DNA from: Tieghemostelium lacteum
Taxonomy: Eukaryota; Evosea; Eumycetozoa; Dictyosteliales; Raperosteliaceae
Direction of reading: 5' to 3'
DNA: 64,000 nucleotides
NCBI GenBank assembly: GCA_001606155.1
Contig: LODT01000035.1
Location: forward strand, 1,044,658 to 1,108,657
Shown: positions 11,019 to 21,621 of the stretch, piece after piece
Position numbering within the stretch: position 1 is the stretch's first letter
How the letters are laid out: the number at the start of each line of letters is the position of its first letter
The notes under the pieces: generated by a model
The model's input: only the letters and a program-made list of their open reading frames with translations
Database searches by the model: none
Told to the model about the DNA's origin: nothing
Made by a program: the position numbers and the translations under genes

Positions 11019-13214
11019 TCACTTAAAACAAATCTTTAAAATCTGTTGATTTTCAATATATTCTTTTAGATTTGGGGTAATTGAGCGAGTGAATTCTGTC
11101 TTTAGATGAGGGAATAGTTGTTTCTTTAGGAATGTTTTTGAAGTGGATTTGGTCACCAATTCAGAATTCACATTAAACTTCATGTCCATCTGATAAAAGT
11201 TAAGTAGACTGTTTTTGGTGCTTGTAGCTATATTCATATATTCATAGTTTTGTAGTATTGATATCCTTATACTCTGATAGAATATCTGATGTTGTTTTAT
11301 AGGATCATCTTTGTACATTTCTATTAGATATCTTATAATCTTAAAATCTTTGTAAAATTCACAATATTTTACCATGATACTCAGATGTTTCATTTTTAGA
11401 TGGTTATGTTGAAAAAGGTATAAAATCATTTTGAAATTTTTCAATTTCAATATGATCACTTGTGATATTTGTGATCTGAATCGATTGTGATATATCAGTT
11501 TTGGATTATCCCTGTGTTCATTGATTAACTTTAGGAGTTTAAAGTCACCTGACTTTACTGATCTTTCCAATAAAATGTTCTTTCTACTGGGCATTAGAAC
11601 ACTTGGTAGATGTGAGTGGGTGAGATAGTACTCTAATATATTACAATTTCCAAAGTATTTCGATTCATAGTAAGATACGTGACTAACCATATCTCCCTGA
11701 CCAACTTTAGCCAAAAAGAAAAAGGATTTAATGTGGAATAGTCCTGGTACATTGAATGTATATTTTAACAAATTACCCAACTCACTTAAGAATTGGAGCC
11801 TATCGTATTTGTATAAGTATTCTAGAATTTCTTCATTTCCAGAAACTAATAAAAGAGCCAATGCATTAAATTGCAGTTTAATACCTTTTTCAACTAGAAA
11901 TTTAACCATTTCAAATTGATTGCCTTTGATTGCATAGTATAGTGAATGGGCACCGAATTTAACTCTGGTTCTTGTGAATTCCCAAAGGTACCTCAGGATA
12001 GACATTTGACCCCCAAACATTGGTAACATAATATCCAAATCATTTAGAACTGTTGAAGTTTTTTGCATGACATGTTGGATGACATTTAGATTTGTGACAT
12101 TTATAAGACTTCTACAATTGGTGAGATACTCTAGTGGAGTAGCTTTTACACATTGTAGATCATTGGCAATATAGGGGTATAGAAAATATTCTAATTGTAG
12201 TTTCTTTTTTATACCTTTTTCCATAAAGAATAGGTAACTGGCTGAAGATGAGGTTTTGGTGAAACATGAGAATAGGTAGTTACTGTCCATCGATGGAAAG
12301 TTTTTATAGACATATTCAATAGGTTCTGATGTATTGCAACTTAGAATAGAGGATATAGAGTATATCGGTTGATAAGGGTACTGGAATAACTCATGGAACC
12401 TTTTTAGTAAATGAAAATGTTGGAGTGTGAACTTGGTTGTAATGTTAACTGGAAGTGGTTGAATATCAAATTCATGGAATTTATAACCACTGGGAATATA
12501 CTGTTTTTCCAATGCCATTTCAAATAACTCTACTCTACCACTGATAAGTAGATTCTGTAACAGTTTACCAGCTACTTGATATCTCAGTTTATCTTCATTA
12601 TAGATGCTGTCATATAAAAAATCCATGTTCTGTGAGGTATCAGAATGTGCTGAAAGTCCCAAAAAATCATAATGCATATGGAAATTTGAATGAATACAAG
12701 TGAGATTCTGGTATAGATACTCTATTGGGAAATTTGGGTCTAATGATTTTGCAATTTGAAATTCTGCGTGTTTTTCAAGGAGTTGAGAGTATTCAATTAC
12801 TACAAATTTAAGAATATCATGACATGGTGATTTGAATAGTAGAGTTGGATTTTGAAATAGATAGGTACTGAAATCCTGTTGATAAACTTTTAGAAAGAAT
12901 TTAAAGGTTTCTATATCTGTGCAGTTTAGGTAGATTGTTTCAATATCACTCTCAGTGATTTCTAAGATTTTTTCAATTTCATTGTAACCTCTTTCCAAGT
13001 GATACTTTAGCCTGTATCTAAAATCCACCGTTCTCTTTTGTCTTGTACCTTCTGGTAGTACCAATTGAACTGGTGGGAAAAAGTAACTAATAGGCAAATT
13101 AATGAACCTATATGACTTTATATCATTCTCTATGTAATATTGTCTGACATAATGTACTATTCTACCAAAAATATATTTATTCAAAAATACATTTTTAAAT
13201 AGTTCTTCCATCAT
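11019..13214 (-). CDS. Dictyostelid ankyrin-like family protein
   Basis: Intronless, 731 residues from the ATG at 13,214 (an upstream in-frame TTG is not a start). It opens with MMEELFKNVFLNKYIFGRIV, a start shared with another gene in this window at 47,942. The body consists of helical pairs resembling degenerate ankyrin units, for example HSLYYAIKGNQFEMVKFLVEKGIKLQF and EEILEYLYKYD. Such proteins form a large expanded family in social amoebae and are often labelled ankyrin-repeat or F-box-like proteins. I see no catalytic domain, signal peptide or membrane segment. Role unknown; possibly an adaptor (inference). Confidence 0.75.
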   Translation of the reverse strand: MMEELFKNVFLNKYIFGRIVHYVRQYYIENDIKSYRFINLPISYFFPPVQLVLPEGTRQKRTVDFRYRLKYHLERGYNEIEKILEITESDIETIYLNCTDIETFKFFLKVYQQDFSTYLFQNPTLLFKSPCHDILKFVVIEYSQLLEKHAEFQIAKSLDPNFPIEYLYQNLTCIHSNFHMHYDFLGLSAHSDTSQNMDFLYDSIYNEDKLRYQVAGKLLQNLLISGRVELFEMALEKQYIPSGYKFHEFDIQPLPVNITTKFTLQHFHLLKRFHELFQYPYQPIYSISSILSCNTSEPIEYVYKNFPSMDSNYLFSCFTKTSSSASYLFFMEKGIKKKLQLEYFLYPYIANDLQCVKATPLEYLTNCRSLINVTNLNVIQHVMQKTSTVLNDLDIMLPMFGGQMSILRYLWEFTRTRVKFGAHSLYYAIKGNQFEMVKFLVEKGIKLQFNALALLLVSGNEEILEYLYKYDRLQFLSELGNLLKYTFNVPGLFHIKSFFFLAKVGQGDMVSHVSYYESKYFGNCNILEYYLTHSHLPSVLMPSRKNILLERSVKSGDFKLLKLINEHRDNPKLIYHNRFRSQISQVIILKLKNFKMILYLFQHNHLKMKHLSIMVKYCEFYKDFKIIRYLIEMYKDDPIKQHQIFYQSIRISILQNYEYMNIATSTKNSLLNFYQMDMKFNVNSELVTKSTSKTFLKKQLFPHLKTEFTRSITPNLKEYIENQQILKICFK

Positions 13215-13311
13215 TTCTCCCAAGATACAATGTTTTTAAAAAGCCTTCAAGTTCAAAAAAAATTAAAAATATATTTTATAACCTAGTAGTATTTCTTTAT
13301 TCTACTCTTTT

Positions 13312-14256
13312 TTATCTTCTTGAAGTACTTGAGTATGAAGTTGAAGTTGATGAAATACCGCTAGGACGAGAAGAAGAATAAGAAGAGGATGTAGGTTGAG
13401 TATAATGAGGTGTTGGAGTGGGTACATAGGGTCTAGATTGGTAATAATGGTTATTGTAACCTGTATTTCTACCAAATAGATAACCTAATCCAGCACCTGA
13501 CCAAAACCCAGGTCTCCAACCTTGTTGTTGAGGTGGTGGAACACAGCCAGCTTGAGGATATTGTGGATATTGAGGGTAGAGATTAGGATATGCACCAGTT
13601 CCTGGACCAGCTCCATAATTGGGATCATAATTACCAGGTCCATAAGGTGGTTGTGGGGGGTATCCATTACCACCACTACCATATGGTTGTGCACCCTGAT
13701 AAGTACCAGCAGGAGATGGTCTAGTAAGTATATAAACAAAAAATAAAATAAACCCACACAACACAACCCACCCAAAAATCGAACCACTTTCATTATTTTG
13801 GTTTTGATAGAATGCTGATTTTTTAGAGGGGTTGGTATATTCTAATTCATAGGAGAGTCCACAACTACCAGCTAGAATATATGGGTCATCTGGATGATTG
13901 TAACCTTCACATGATACATCAAGTTTACCTAACTGTACTGTTGTATCTAAATTTGCTGTGCATTCCCATTGAACATCTACACCATCGAAACCTACATTCT
14001 TACATTGAACTACTTTAGGTTTCAATGAGTATTCAGATTGTGCTGAACCACCAGTACATTGTAATTGCAATACTGGTGATGATCTTCTGCCTGTTGTCAT
14101 TTTTCCTTCTTGTAATGTCAACACAGCCACATCCTTTAATAACACTGCATTAAATGCACTCTCCACCACTGTTGATAAATATAACGATACTATACAAATA
14201 ACTAAAAAACTAATATAAATTAAATTTCTATTTTTTAAACTTTCGATTAATAACAT
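13312..14256 (-). CDS. saraf: SARAF homologue (store-operated calcium entry regulator)
   Basis: Intronless, 314 residues. A signal peptide/anchor at about residues 12-33 precedes a luminal domain with the SARAF hallmarks: VLLKDVAVLTLQEGKMTTGRR, VVQCKNVGFDGVDVQWEC and SCEGYNHPDDPYILAGSCGL. One membrane segment lies at about 160-180, then a cytosolic Gly/Pro/Tyr-rich tail with many YPQYPQ and GPGNYDPNYGAG units and a Ser-rich end. In animals SARAF is an ER membrane protein that inactivates STIM-Orai calcium entry (family knowledge). Whether this amoeba has STIM/Orai cannot be told from the window, so the role here may be broader ER calcium control. Confidence 0.92.
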   Translation of the reverse strand: MLLIESLKNRNLIYISFLVICIVSLYLSTVVESAFNAVLLKDVAVLTLQEGKMTTGRRSSPVLQLQCTGGSAQSEYSLKPKVVQCKNVGFDGVDVQWECTANLDTTVQLGKLDVSCEGYNHPDDPYILAGSCGLSYELEYTNPSKKSAFYQNQNNESGSIFGWVVLCGFILFFVYILTRPSPAGTYQGAQPYGSGGNGYPPQPPYGPGNYDPNYGAGPGTGAYPNLYPQYPQYPQAGCVPPPQQQGWRPGFWSGAGLGYLFGRNTGYNNHYYQSRPYVPTPTPHYTQPTSSSYSSSRPSGISSTSTSYSSTSRR

Positions 14257-14537
14257 TATTTTTTTTTTTTTTTTTTTAATTAACTCCCAATGCTTGGTGA
14301 CTCATGAGCTGTTACATAATCTCAAGGTTTCAATTTTACTAGATAACTGTAATTCTTTGATGTCACCCACCAAAATCCCAAAGATTTTAAAAAAGCGGTG
14401 ATTCATTAAAACACTACCGATTTAAAAGTATTTAATTGAAGCATAATATCAAAATTGAGTGTAATGCTTCAATATTATACTTTAAAAAATCGAAAGTAGG
14501 CTTCACATGTAACCTAATTTCTAAATAAATACACTTT

Positions 14538-14920
14538 TTATTGAGACTGCTCGTTATTTACATTTGATGAATCAACTTCTTCAAGTTCATATAATTCATT
14601 TTCACTATCTTTAAATTCATCATCACTTTCGCTATTATTATCGTCATTATGTATCATTACTTGATGGCCACTATTTATTCTATTTTTAAACATTGCTAAT
14701 TCCAAAACATCCAAAGGTGTAAGTTATTTATAGTTCAAATTGAACAGAGGGCTATTTACCTACATAATAAATGTTTATTTATATGATCATTTTGTGATCT
14801 TTCCCAAACCTTTGGTTCTTCTTCAACAATTGGTTTTTCAGTTTCCTCTTCCTCTGATTGATCACTATAGTTATCGTCCTCTATTGAATCATTTTTTAAC
14901 TCTTTGTTGGAATCTGACAT
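14538..14920 (-). CDS. Small acidic hypothetical protein, two exons
   Basis: Proposed exons 14920-14764 and 14695-14538 joined by a 68-nt intron with donor GTAGGT and acceptor TTAG in matching phase, giving about 104 residues. Both halves are strongly acidic (DQSEEEETEK..., SESDDEFKDSENELYELEE), with a short more ordered middle (KVWERSQNDHINKHLL / SMFKNRINSGHQVM). I do not recognise the family; no signal or membrane segment. The intron is less AT-rich than its neighbours and the donor is non-typical, so the exact junction is the weak point. It is divergent in position from SARAF and close to the end of the RRM gene on the same strand. Confidence 0.55.
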
Positions 14921-14991
14921 TTTGGTGGAAATGAAAAAATCTAAAAAAAAAAAACTCAATTGATTTGGTAAGTTTAAATTAATTGAATGGT

Positions 14992-17238
14992 TTATTGGAT
15001 ATCTTGAAATTGAGAATTAGTAGAATTTTGATTCCACTGGCTATTGTTGTTAGCATTATATTGTACCTTAAGAGTCTGAGCCAATTGGTTGATATTCGCT
15101 AGAATATCTTGAGATGCACCGTCATTGATACTAAAATCTTGTCCAAAGTTTGGATCATAGGGCTTATTTGGAATGGCAACAGCGCCAGAACCTGGAATCA
15201 TATTATTCTTTAGAGTATTCATGTTATTATTATTCATCATATTCATATTCAAATTACTATTACTATTATTATTATTCATCATATTCATATTCATGTTATT
15301 ATTCATATTTTCAAATGAAAAATTAGAACCAACACTACCCCCACCACCCATAGGATTCATTGAATTCATATTCATAGTATTCATATTAAAGTTTGGAATA
15401 TTATTTTGTCCATTATAGATTGACTGATTAGAATCAAAATAGTCATTAGAGTTATTAGTCATTTGTTTGTTCATGTTCATATTCATGTTATATTGGCTGT
15501 TGCTGTTATTATTATTATTATCATCACGTCTACGATATTCATTAGTACGATCAGACTGATATACATTTCTTACAGGACCCGACTTATTTTGGTTAAAGTT
15601 ATTATTCTGGTTATTGTTAAATTTCTTTTTGTCATCAAAGTTTCTATTATTGTTATTGTTATTATTATAATTATTTTGGTTTCGGTTATTGTTATTACCC
15701 TTATTATACTTATTACCACCTTCAAAAGCATCAATAATAGCAGGAACCTCCTTTGGAGTATAATAACAAATATCAAGAGTCTGATCATTTAGTTTAGCAC
15801 CTTGTGCCTCTTTCAATGCCTTTTCACAAGCTCTTAGATCAAAAAATTCAACAATTTCAGTATCGCCTTTAAATTCAGTAACATCTTTAATATCTCCAAA
15901 TGTCAAAAAGTAATTTCTCAAATCACTGGTGGGTAGGTGGTTCTTAACATGTATAAATCCAACATTATCTTCAATTCCAGATTCTTCTTTTGGAATAGAG
16001 AAATGAATATCAATCTACAGTTACAATCCTATAGTATTAGTAACTTTCATTTTTTCTCATTGGGTATAAAATGTAATACTCACTGATCTGTTCTCAATAG
16101 TTGTACCTTGAATTTCTTTTTTAGCTTTTTGAGCAGATCTCAAATCAAACTAAATTTAAATTTACAAAAATTAGTATTATTAATAGTATTCATTCTAAAT
16201 TCAACTCAACTTACATAAGTAATAAAAGCAATACCTCTATTTTCTAACAGTGAAAATATTTTCTTTATCTCTCCGCATTTTGAGAATATTTTTTTAATTT
16301 CATCCTCTGTACAACTGTAGGCAATATTTCTCACAAATAGAGTTCTACCAATCTTTTCTCTTTCACTTACAACTTTACCTACATGAATGTTAATTTAAAA
16401 TGTTTTAGAATTATTACTCAAAAAAGTTATTAGTTTCTCTCTATTCTCTCTCTCTCGTTTAGTGCTCTCTCGATCCGTAACATCTCTTAAACTATTGTGA
16501 ACTCTCTATTTAAAATTGTTCTATAACACTCTCGCTCATAGTAAAAGGGGGTCTGTTTCTTTTTTTTTGGGTGGAGTAGAAGAAGTAGAAGAAGTGTAGA
16601 AGAAATCTAAGGTACTTACCATTGTTATCTTTAATTAGTATAGGTCCATCTATAGATGTACCTTTAGAAACTGTATTTTTCTTATTGAAATTTTGGTTAT
16701 TGTTCATGTTACCCATATTATTCATATTCATATTCATGTTCATGTTGCTATTCATATTGTTCATGGGATTCATCATCATATTCATGTTATTCATATTGTT
16801 ATTCATATTGTTCATTGGGTTCATGGGTCCCATTTGATTAGAGTATTGGTTATTGTTCATTGGCATCATTATACTGTTATTTGGGCTATTGTTACTACTA
16901 TAGCCTGGATTGTTCATTGAATTCATCATACCACCTCCATTACCACCACCGTATGGACCCTGGTTTTGGTTATACATCCCCATATTATTATTCATCTTAT
17001 TCATGTTCTGGTTCATGTTCATATTCATATTCATATTATTCATATTATTCATGTTATTCATACCTCCTCCTCCGTTTCCATAGTTATTATTCATGTAACC
17101 TCCTCCGCCTGATACTCCACCTCCCATCATATTATTCATACCCATATTATTCATTTTATTCATATTATTACCTCCCTGTTTATTATTCATATTACTATTG
17201 TTATTATTTATATTAATACTATTAAGATTACTGTTCAT
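14992..17238 (-). CDS. Tandem-RRM RNA-binding protein (Mei2-like type)
   Basis: Four exons by my reading: 17238-16620, 16378-16215, 16149-16084 and 16014-14992, all with GT-AG introns in matching phase. The N-terminal 206 residues are Asn/Met/Gly low complexity (MNNMNMN-type runs). RRM1 spans exons 2-3 (RNP2 RTLFVRNI, RNP1-like NRGIAFITYFDLRSA). RRM2 follows in exon 4 (GFIHVKNHL, then EIVEFFDLRACEKALKEAQG). The C-terminal third is again Asn/Met rich with an arginine-bearing YRRRDD stretch. The two adjacent RRMs with FDLR motifs resemble Mei2-like proteins, but no third C-terminal RRM is visible. Probably a cytoplasmic or nuclear RNA regulator with prion-like tails (inference). Confidence 0.85.
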
Positions 17239-17754
17239 ATAACTAATTACTGTTCAAAAAAAAAAATTAAAGAAGCCTCCAAAGACTAGCCAATTTTAAA
17301 TCAATTCTAGTAGATAAGAGATAAAACAGTCAGTTGACAGATAAAAAAAAATGAAAAAAAAAAAAAAAAAAAAAAAATTTTTCAAAATATTTTGGTCGAT
17401 TTAACCGACACCTCCAAATGGCTGATATATGATGTTCAAATCAATGTATATATGTATAACTTTTAAAATCTTTATTCAGATATTTGGATATTCATAGAAA
17501 ATGCAAAAATAAACTCAATGTTTAAACATAAAATTGAAATCTTCATATTCTAATAAAAAATTTTCTATGGGGTTGCCTCACCCAAAACCCAATTAATTCA
17601 AATAATTTCCATTCTGTATTTTATAAAAATTTTTTTTTTTTTTTAATAAATTAATTTAAAAAGGTAAAGTTAACTGAGACAACATATTTTTTTTAATTAT
17701 AAAATTGTATTTATTAATTAAGATAAATAAAAATTACAGTAATAGATATATAAG
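17239..17754. other. AT-rich intergenic region between divergent genes
   Basis: Serves as the shared upstream region of the RRM gene (minus strand) and the repeat-protein gene (plus strand). It contains a poly-A tract of more than 20 bases running into T's near 17,357-17,385 and a poly-T tract near 17,630. I see no gene. Confidence 0.5.
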
Positions 17755-18312
17755 ATGCGTAGAACATTAGCAGGTCCAGGTTCATCAACCAGTGAATATA
17801 AACCAAAATTAGATCCAGGTAAGACATTACCATCATCAACCACTGGTGACAGCTACCGTAAGACTGGTTCTGCTTCAGGCCCACAATCCTCAACTGCCAC
17901 CTACACACCAACTACTGATATTGGTAAACAAGCTCCATCAGGTATCACCAATGACAGTTATCGTCGTACTGGTAATGCATCAGGTCCACAATCTTCAACT
18001 GCCTCTTATACACCAACCACCGATATTGGTAAACAAGCTCCATCAGGATCCAACAATGACAGTTACCGTAAGACTGGTTCTGCTTCAGGCCCACAATCTT
18101 CAGTTTCAAGTTATACACCAACTACTGATATTGGTAAACAAGCTCCATCAGGATCCAACAATGACAGTTATCGTAAGACTGGTTCTGCATCTGGTCCACA
18201 ATCTTCAGTTTCAAGTTATACACCAACTTTAGACCCAGGTCTTTCAGTTCCAGTTTCTGGTGGTGGTGGTAACGATTACTTTTCCCACAACAATGATACT
18301 ACTCAACAATAA
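17755..18312 (+). CDS. 35-residue tandem-repeat protein
   Basis: Intronless, 185 residues. After a short start (MRRTLAGPGSS) the protein is built of 35-residue units of the form DSYRKTGSASGPQSS... YTPTTDIGKQAPSG. There are three full copies plus a degenerate partial copy on each side, and it closes with a Gly-rich stretch and DTTQQ. No signal peptide, membrane segment or cysteines. The composition (Ser, Thr, Gly, Pro, Gln) and spacing suggest an extended, disordered, possibly phosphorylated protein. I do not recognise the family and assign no function. The codons are relatively biased to CCA, GGT and CAA, as in well-expressed genes here. Confidence 0.8.
   Translation: MRRTLAGPGSSTSEYKPKLDPGKTLPSSTTGDSYRKTGSASGPQSSTATYTPTTDIGKQAPSGITNDSYRRTGNASGPQSSTASYTPTTDIGKQAPSGSNNDSYRKTGSASGPQSSVSSYTPTTDIGKQAPSGSNNDSYRKTGSASGPQSSVSSYTPTLDPGLSVPVSGGGGNDYFSHNNDTTQQ
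17848..18240 (+). repeat. 105-nt in-frame tandem repeat
   Basis: Units begin at the GAC codons at 17,848, 17,953, 18,058 and 18,163, exactly 105 nt apart. The second and third gaps preserve long identical blocks (for example the GATATTGGTAAACAAGCTCC segment in three copies), so the array expanded recently compared with normal coding divergence. The last unit is partial. Confidence 0.9.
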
Positions 18313-18660
18313 GAAATTAAGATATCTTTTGAAAAAAACTTTGTATTTTACAAAAATAACCCTCTTTTCCTAATTTGTTACAAGTAATCATTCTAAAAAA
18401 AAAAAAAAATAATTATAACTCTTTAAAAATAAAATGTATCAAAAATATAACTCAAAAATATAAATATATCTATTTTTTATTATATTAAAATCAAATATTA
18501 TAATAAAAAAACAGTTACACAAAACCCACAAATCACACAAATTACACTATTTATTTGATTGAGTGTGGGGGTTTTGTCACTGTCAATACTAAGAGTTCTA
18601 AAAATTTTTTTTTTAATTTTTTGTTAAAACAGTAGGGGATTTTATTTAGATAAGAATATC
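18313..18660. other. Spacer upstream of PAK kinase gene
   Basis: AT-rich with poly-A runs, a short CACAAAACCCACAAATCACAC stretch and a GTGTGGGG G-rich element near 18,563 that resembles dictyostelid G-box motifs. No coding frame supported. Confidence 0.4.
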
Positions 18661-20238
18661 ATGATATCTGTTGAAGATGTAAATATCAATCTTGGAAATT
18701 ACACAAGATACCATTGGTAAAAGTGTAAAGGAAGTCTATATAGGATGATGATTATTAATAATTTTATTGTATAAATATGATAGTTTACACCAGATCAGTG
18801 GAAGAAACCAGATAAGGAAGGAGAACTAAAGAAACAAGGACATGTTGTAAAGAATTGGAAAAAGAGAAAATTTGTCATTCAGAATGACATGTTGTTTTAT
18901 TTTAAAGAGAAAGAGGATAAACCTATCGGAGTTGTTCCTCTTAGAATGTCAAGAGTCTACGAAAACAAAACTATAGGTAAACAATATTGTTTTGAGTTGG
19001 TAGCACCAAAGATCAACAAGACCTTTTTTATTCAGTGTGCAACATCAGAGGAGATGGGATCATGGATTAGAGCCGTTGAGAAAGGCTCTGAATACAGTTG
19101 TGTCAGTTCACCATTCAATTTGAAACATGAAATTCATGTAGACTTTAATAGTGCAACTGGGTTCTCTGGATTGCCAAAAGAGTGGGAGATTATACTCAAG
19201 AGTTGCAATGTAACAAAACAAGAGGTTCTTGATAAGCCTAATGAATGGTTGAGTGTTTTGGAGTTCCAAGCTGGTAGAACTACAGTCGATGCCACTGCAG
19301 CAGCAGCAGCAGCAGCAGCACAGAATAAACCACAATCCCCACAGGCTTTACCAGATGAGACTAACATGACACTCTCAGAATTGGTCTCAAAAGAAGACCC
19401 CACAAAAATTTACAAAAACATGACAAAAATTGGTGAGGGTGCTGCTGGAGAGGTTTTTGTGGCAACATCGTCCAAGAACAACAAGAGAGTTGCAATCAAG
19501 AAGATTGAGATTAACAATGATAATGCCAAGTTACTGGTAACTGAAATTGCAATTATGAAGACCTCTCATCATGAGAATATTGTAAACTACATTGACTCTT
19601 ATATAGTCAATGATAGAGAACTCTGGGTTGCTATGGAGTTTATGGGTGGTGGATGTCTTACTGATATCCTAGAGGCATTTGAGACTGTGAAAATGTCAGA
19701 GGCTCAGATTGCCTATGTTGCTAGAGAAACTTTGAAAGCTCTACAATACATACACAGTCTACACAGAATACACAGAGACATTAAATCTGATAACATTCTT
19801 CTGGGATCAGAAGGTAGTGTCAAGATTGCTGATTTTGGTTATGCAGCTCAACTCACTCAAAAACAACAAAAAAGAAATACAGTCGTTGGTACTCCTTATT
19901 GGATGGCACCAGAGTTAATCAGAGGACAGGACTATGGTGTCAAGGTTGACATCTGGTCATTGGGTATCATGATGATGGAGATGGTTGAAGGTGAACCACC
20001 TTACATGGATTTCCCACCCCTTAGAGCACTGTTTTTAATTACCACCAAGGGTATCCCACCACTGAAAGAACAGTCCAAATGGAGTAAAGACTTTTTAGAT
20101 TTTTTTAACAAATGCTTAGATATCAATGTCCAAAATAGACCTGGTGCTATTGAGCTCTTAAAACACCCATTCATTGAAAAAGCCTGTGATGCATCTCAAT
20201 TTAAACCACTAATTCAACAAGCTAGAGAAACTGCTTAA
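18661..20238 (+). CDS. p21-activated kinase (STE20 family) with PH and CRIB domains
   Basis: Two exons by my reading: 18661-18678 (MISVED) and 18784-20238, with a 105-nt GTAAAT..TAG phase-0 intron; about 490 residues. A PH domain occupies about residues 10-105 (EGELKKQGHVVKNWKKRKF). The CRIB motif follows (ISSPxNxxHxxHVxF-type: VSSPFNLKHEIHVDFNSATG), then an Ala-rich linker from a CAG run. The kinase domain starts near residue 210: glycine loop GEGAAGEVF, VAIKK lysine, HRDIKSDNILL catalytic loop, DFG, and GTPYWMAPEL activation segment. PAKs are Rac/Cdc42 effectors controlling myosin and actin (family knowledge); PH-CRIB-kinase architecture occurs in several Dictyostelium PAKs. I do not assign a specific member. 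Confidence 0.93.
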
Positions 20239-20457
20239 ACTCACACCTCCCCCCAAATACCTTTTCTATAACCTATAATTTTATGTATTACCATCTATAA
20301 TTAATTATAACTTATATTAATTTTTTAAAAATAATATCTCAAAATAAATGTAAAATATTTTCAAGTATATCAAATCAGGACAGCCCTAGAAAAATCGATA
20401 AACATTTAATTTTTTTTTTTTTATATCACACACACGCACACTCATATAATCCCAATC

Positions 20458-21621
20458 ATGAAATACATTTATATAGTAGCATTGGTAGTAGTACTGTGTA
20501 TCAGTAGTACCAATGCAACCAATACTAGTAATTGTACCAATGTAAATGGTGATATGTTTTTCAATAAATGTATGATGAATGATGAATCAGTTCTACCATT
20601 GATGGCATCTTTTATTATGCAATTTGTAAACCCAAGAACAGTTGCCTATACAACTACTTCCATCATTGTTATACTTCCAGCAATGCTACTACTATCCAAC
20701 TCACCAGCCATCTACCCAACCATGAAAAATAAATATATGTCACTAAAATTAACTCTAGTTCATATGTTACATAGAGCATGTAAGTTTAGAAGATTTCAAA
20801 GAGAGAAAGGGAATGGATATTAACCAATTACATGATTAGCATACCCATTGGTATTAGGTGTAGGGTTATATGCAATATTCAGACAGAGAAGACCATGTTT
20901 TTGCAATGGCGCTCATATTGGATCTTATTATGGCATGCCAAGCGGTGATGCAATGGCAGGTGGTATTTTAGGTGCATTTCTAATTGATAAGGCACCATTC
21001 TACCCAGTTATCAGTAGAATTGCAGGTGTATTATTGATGGTTAGTGTGTGTTTTGAACGTACAATTTTAGGATTTCATTCAGTTGGTCAAGTAATTACAG
21101 GTACAACTATAGGGTTTATTTTACATTTCTACTCTACCAGAGTACCACAATGGGTACTGTTTATAGATATTGCATGTCAATGGATTCTAGGAGCAATAGC
21201 ATTACAATTAGACAAATCACTGGTCTACCAAAACAATGATCCAAATAATCTTTGGGTGTGGTTTGTGTGGGGTGTCAGTTTCCAGATTCTAGTTATTCTA
21301 TTGTTGATTAGAATCGGTAGATCTCCACTAGAAGGTTGGAGACTGTTGAAATCCAGTTATCACAATATTCACTCTCCATCCAATTTGAATATTCAAGCAG
21401 AGGCTGAAGATCATCTATTGGCATATGCCATCAAACCAAGTAGTGATCCTCATGAATCCGATGAGAGATTCCAAAGAAGAACTATTCAGGATGCCGATAT
21501 CCCTTGGACTTTTGTTTCATTTTTCATATTCTTTGTATTCAATTTTTTGTCATTTTGCATGCAAAATTGGAATTGGATGGTACATACTTCCTCATCTGCT
21601 CAACAATCAACTCACATGTAA
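20458..21621 (+). CDS. PAP2-superfamily membrane phosphatase-like protein
   Basis: Exons 20458-20779 and 20840-21621 joined by a 60-nt GTAAGT..TTAG intron; about 367 residues. It has a signal peptide (MKYIYIVALVVVLCISSTNA) and several membrane segments. Three PAP2 motifs can be aligned: RQRRPC (motif 1), MPSGDAMAGG (motif 2) and FERTILGFHSVGQ (motif 3). The motif 2 histidine of the usual PSGH is Asp here, motif 3 begins ER instead of SR, and its distal Asp is Gln. The motif 3 arginine and nucleophile histidine are kept. PAP2 enzymes dephosphorylate lipid phosphates or polyprenyl diphosphates (family knowledge). Activity and substrate here are uncertain. Confidence 0.8.

Noticed and set aside
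16622-17216. Plus-strand frames rich in Phe, Ile, His or Tyr/Ser across the RRM gene
   Set aside because: They are complements of the Asn/Met low-complexity exon. No start context, no family match.
20780-20839. Apparent frame break in the PAP2-type gene
   Set aside because: Explained by a 60-nt GT-AG intron in correct phase, so the gene is not a pseudogene.
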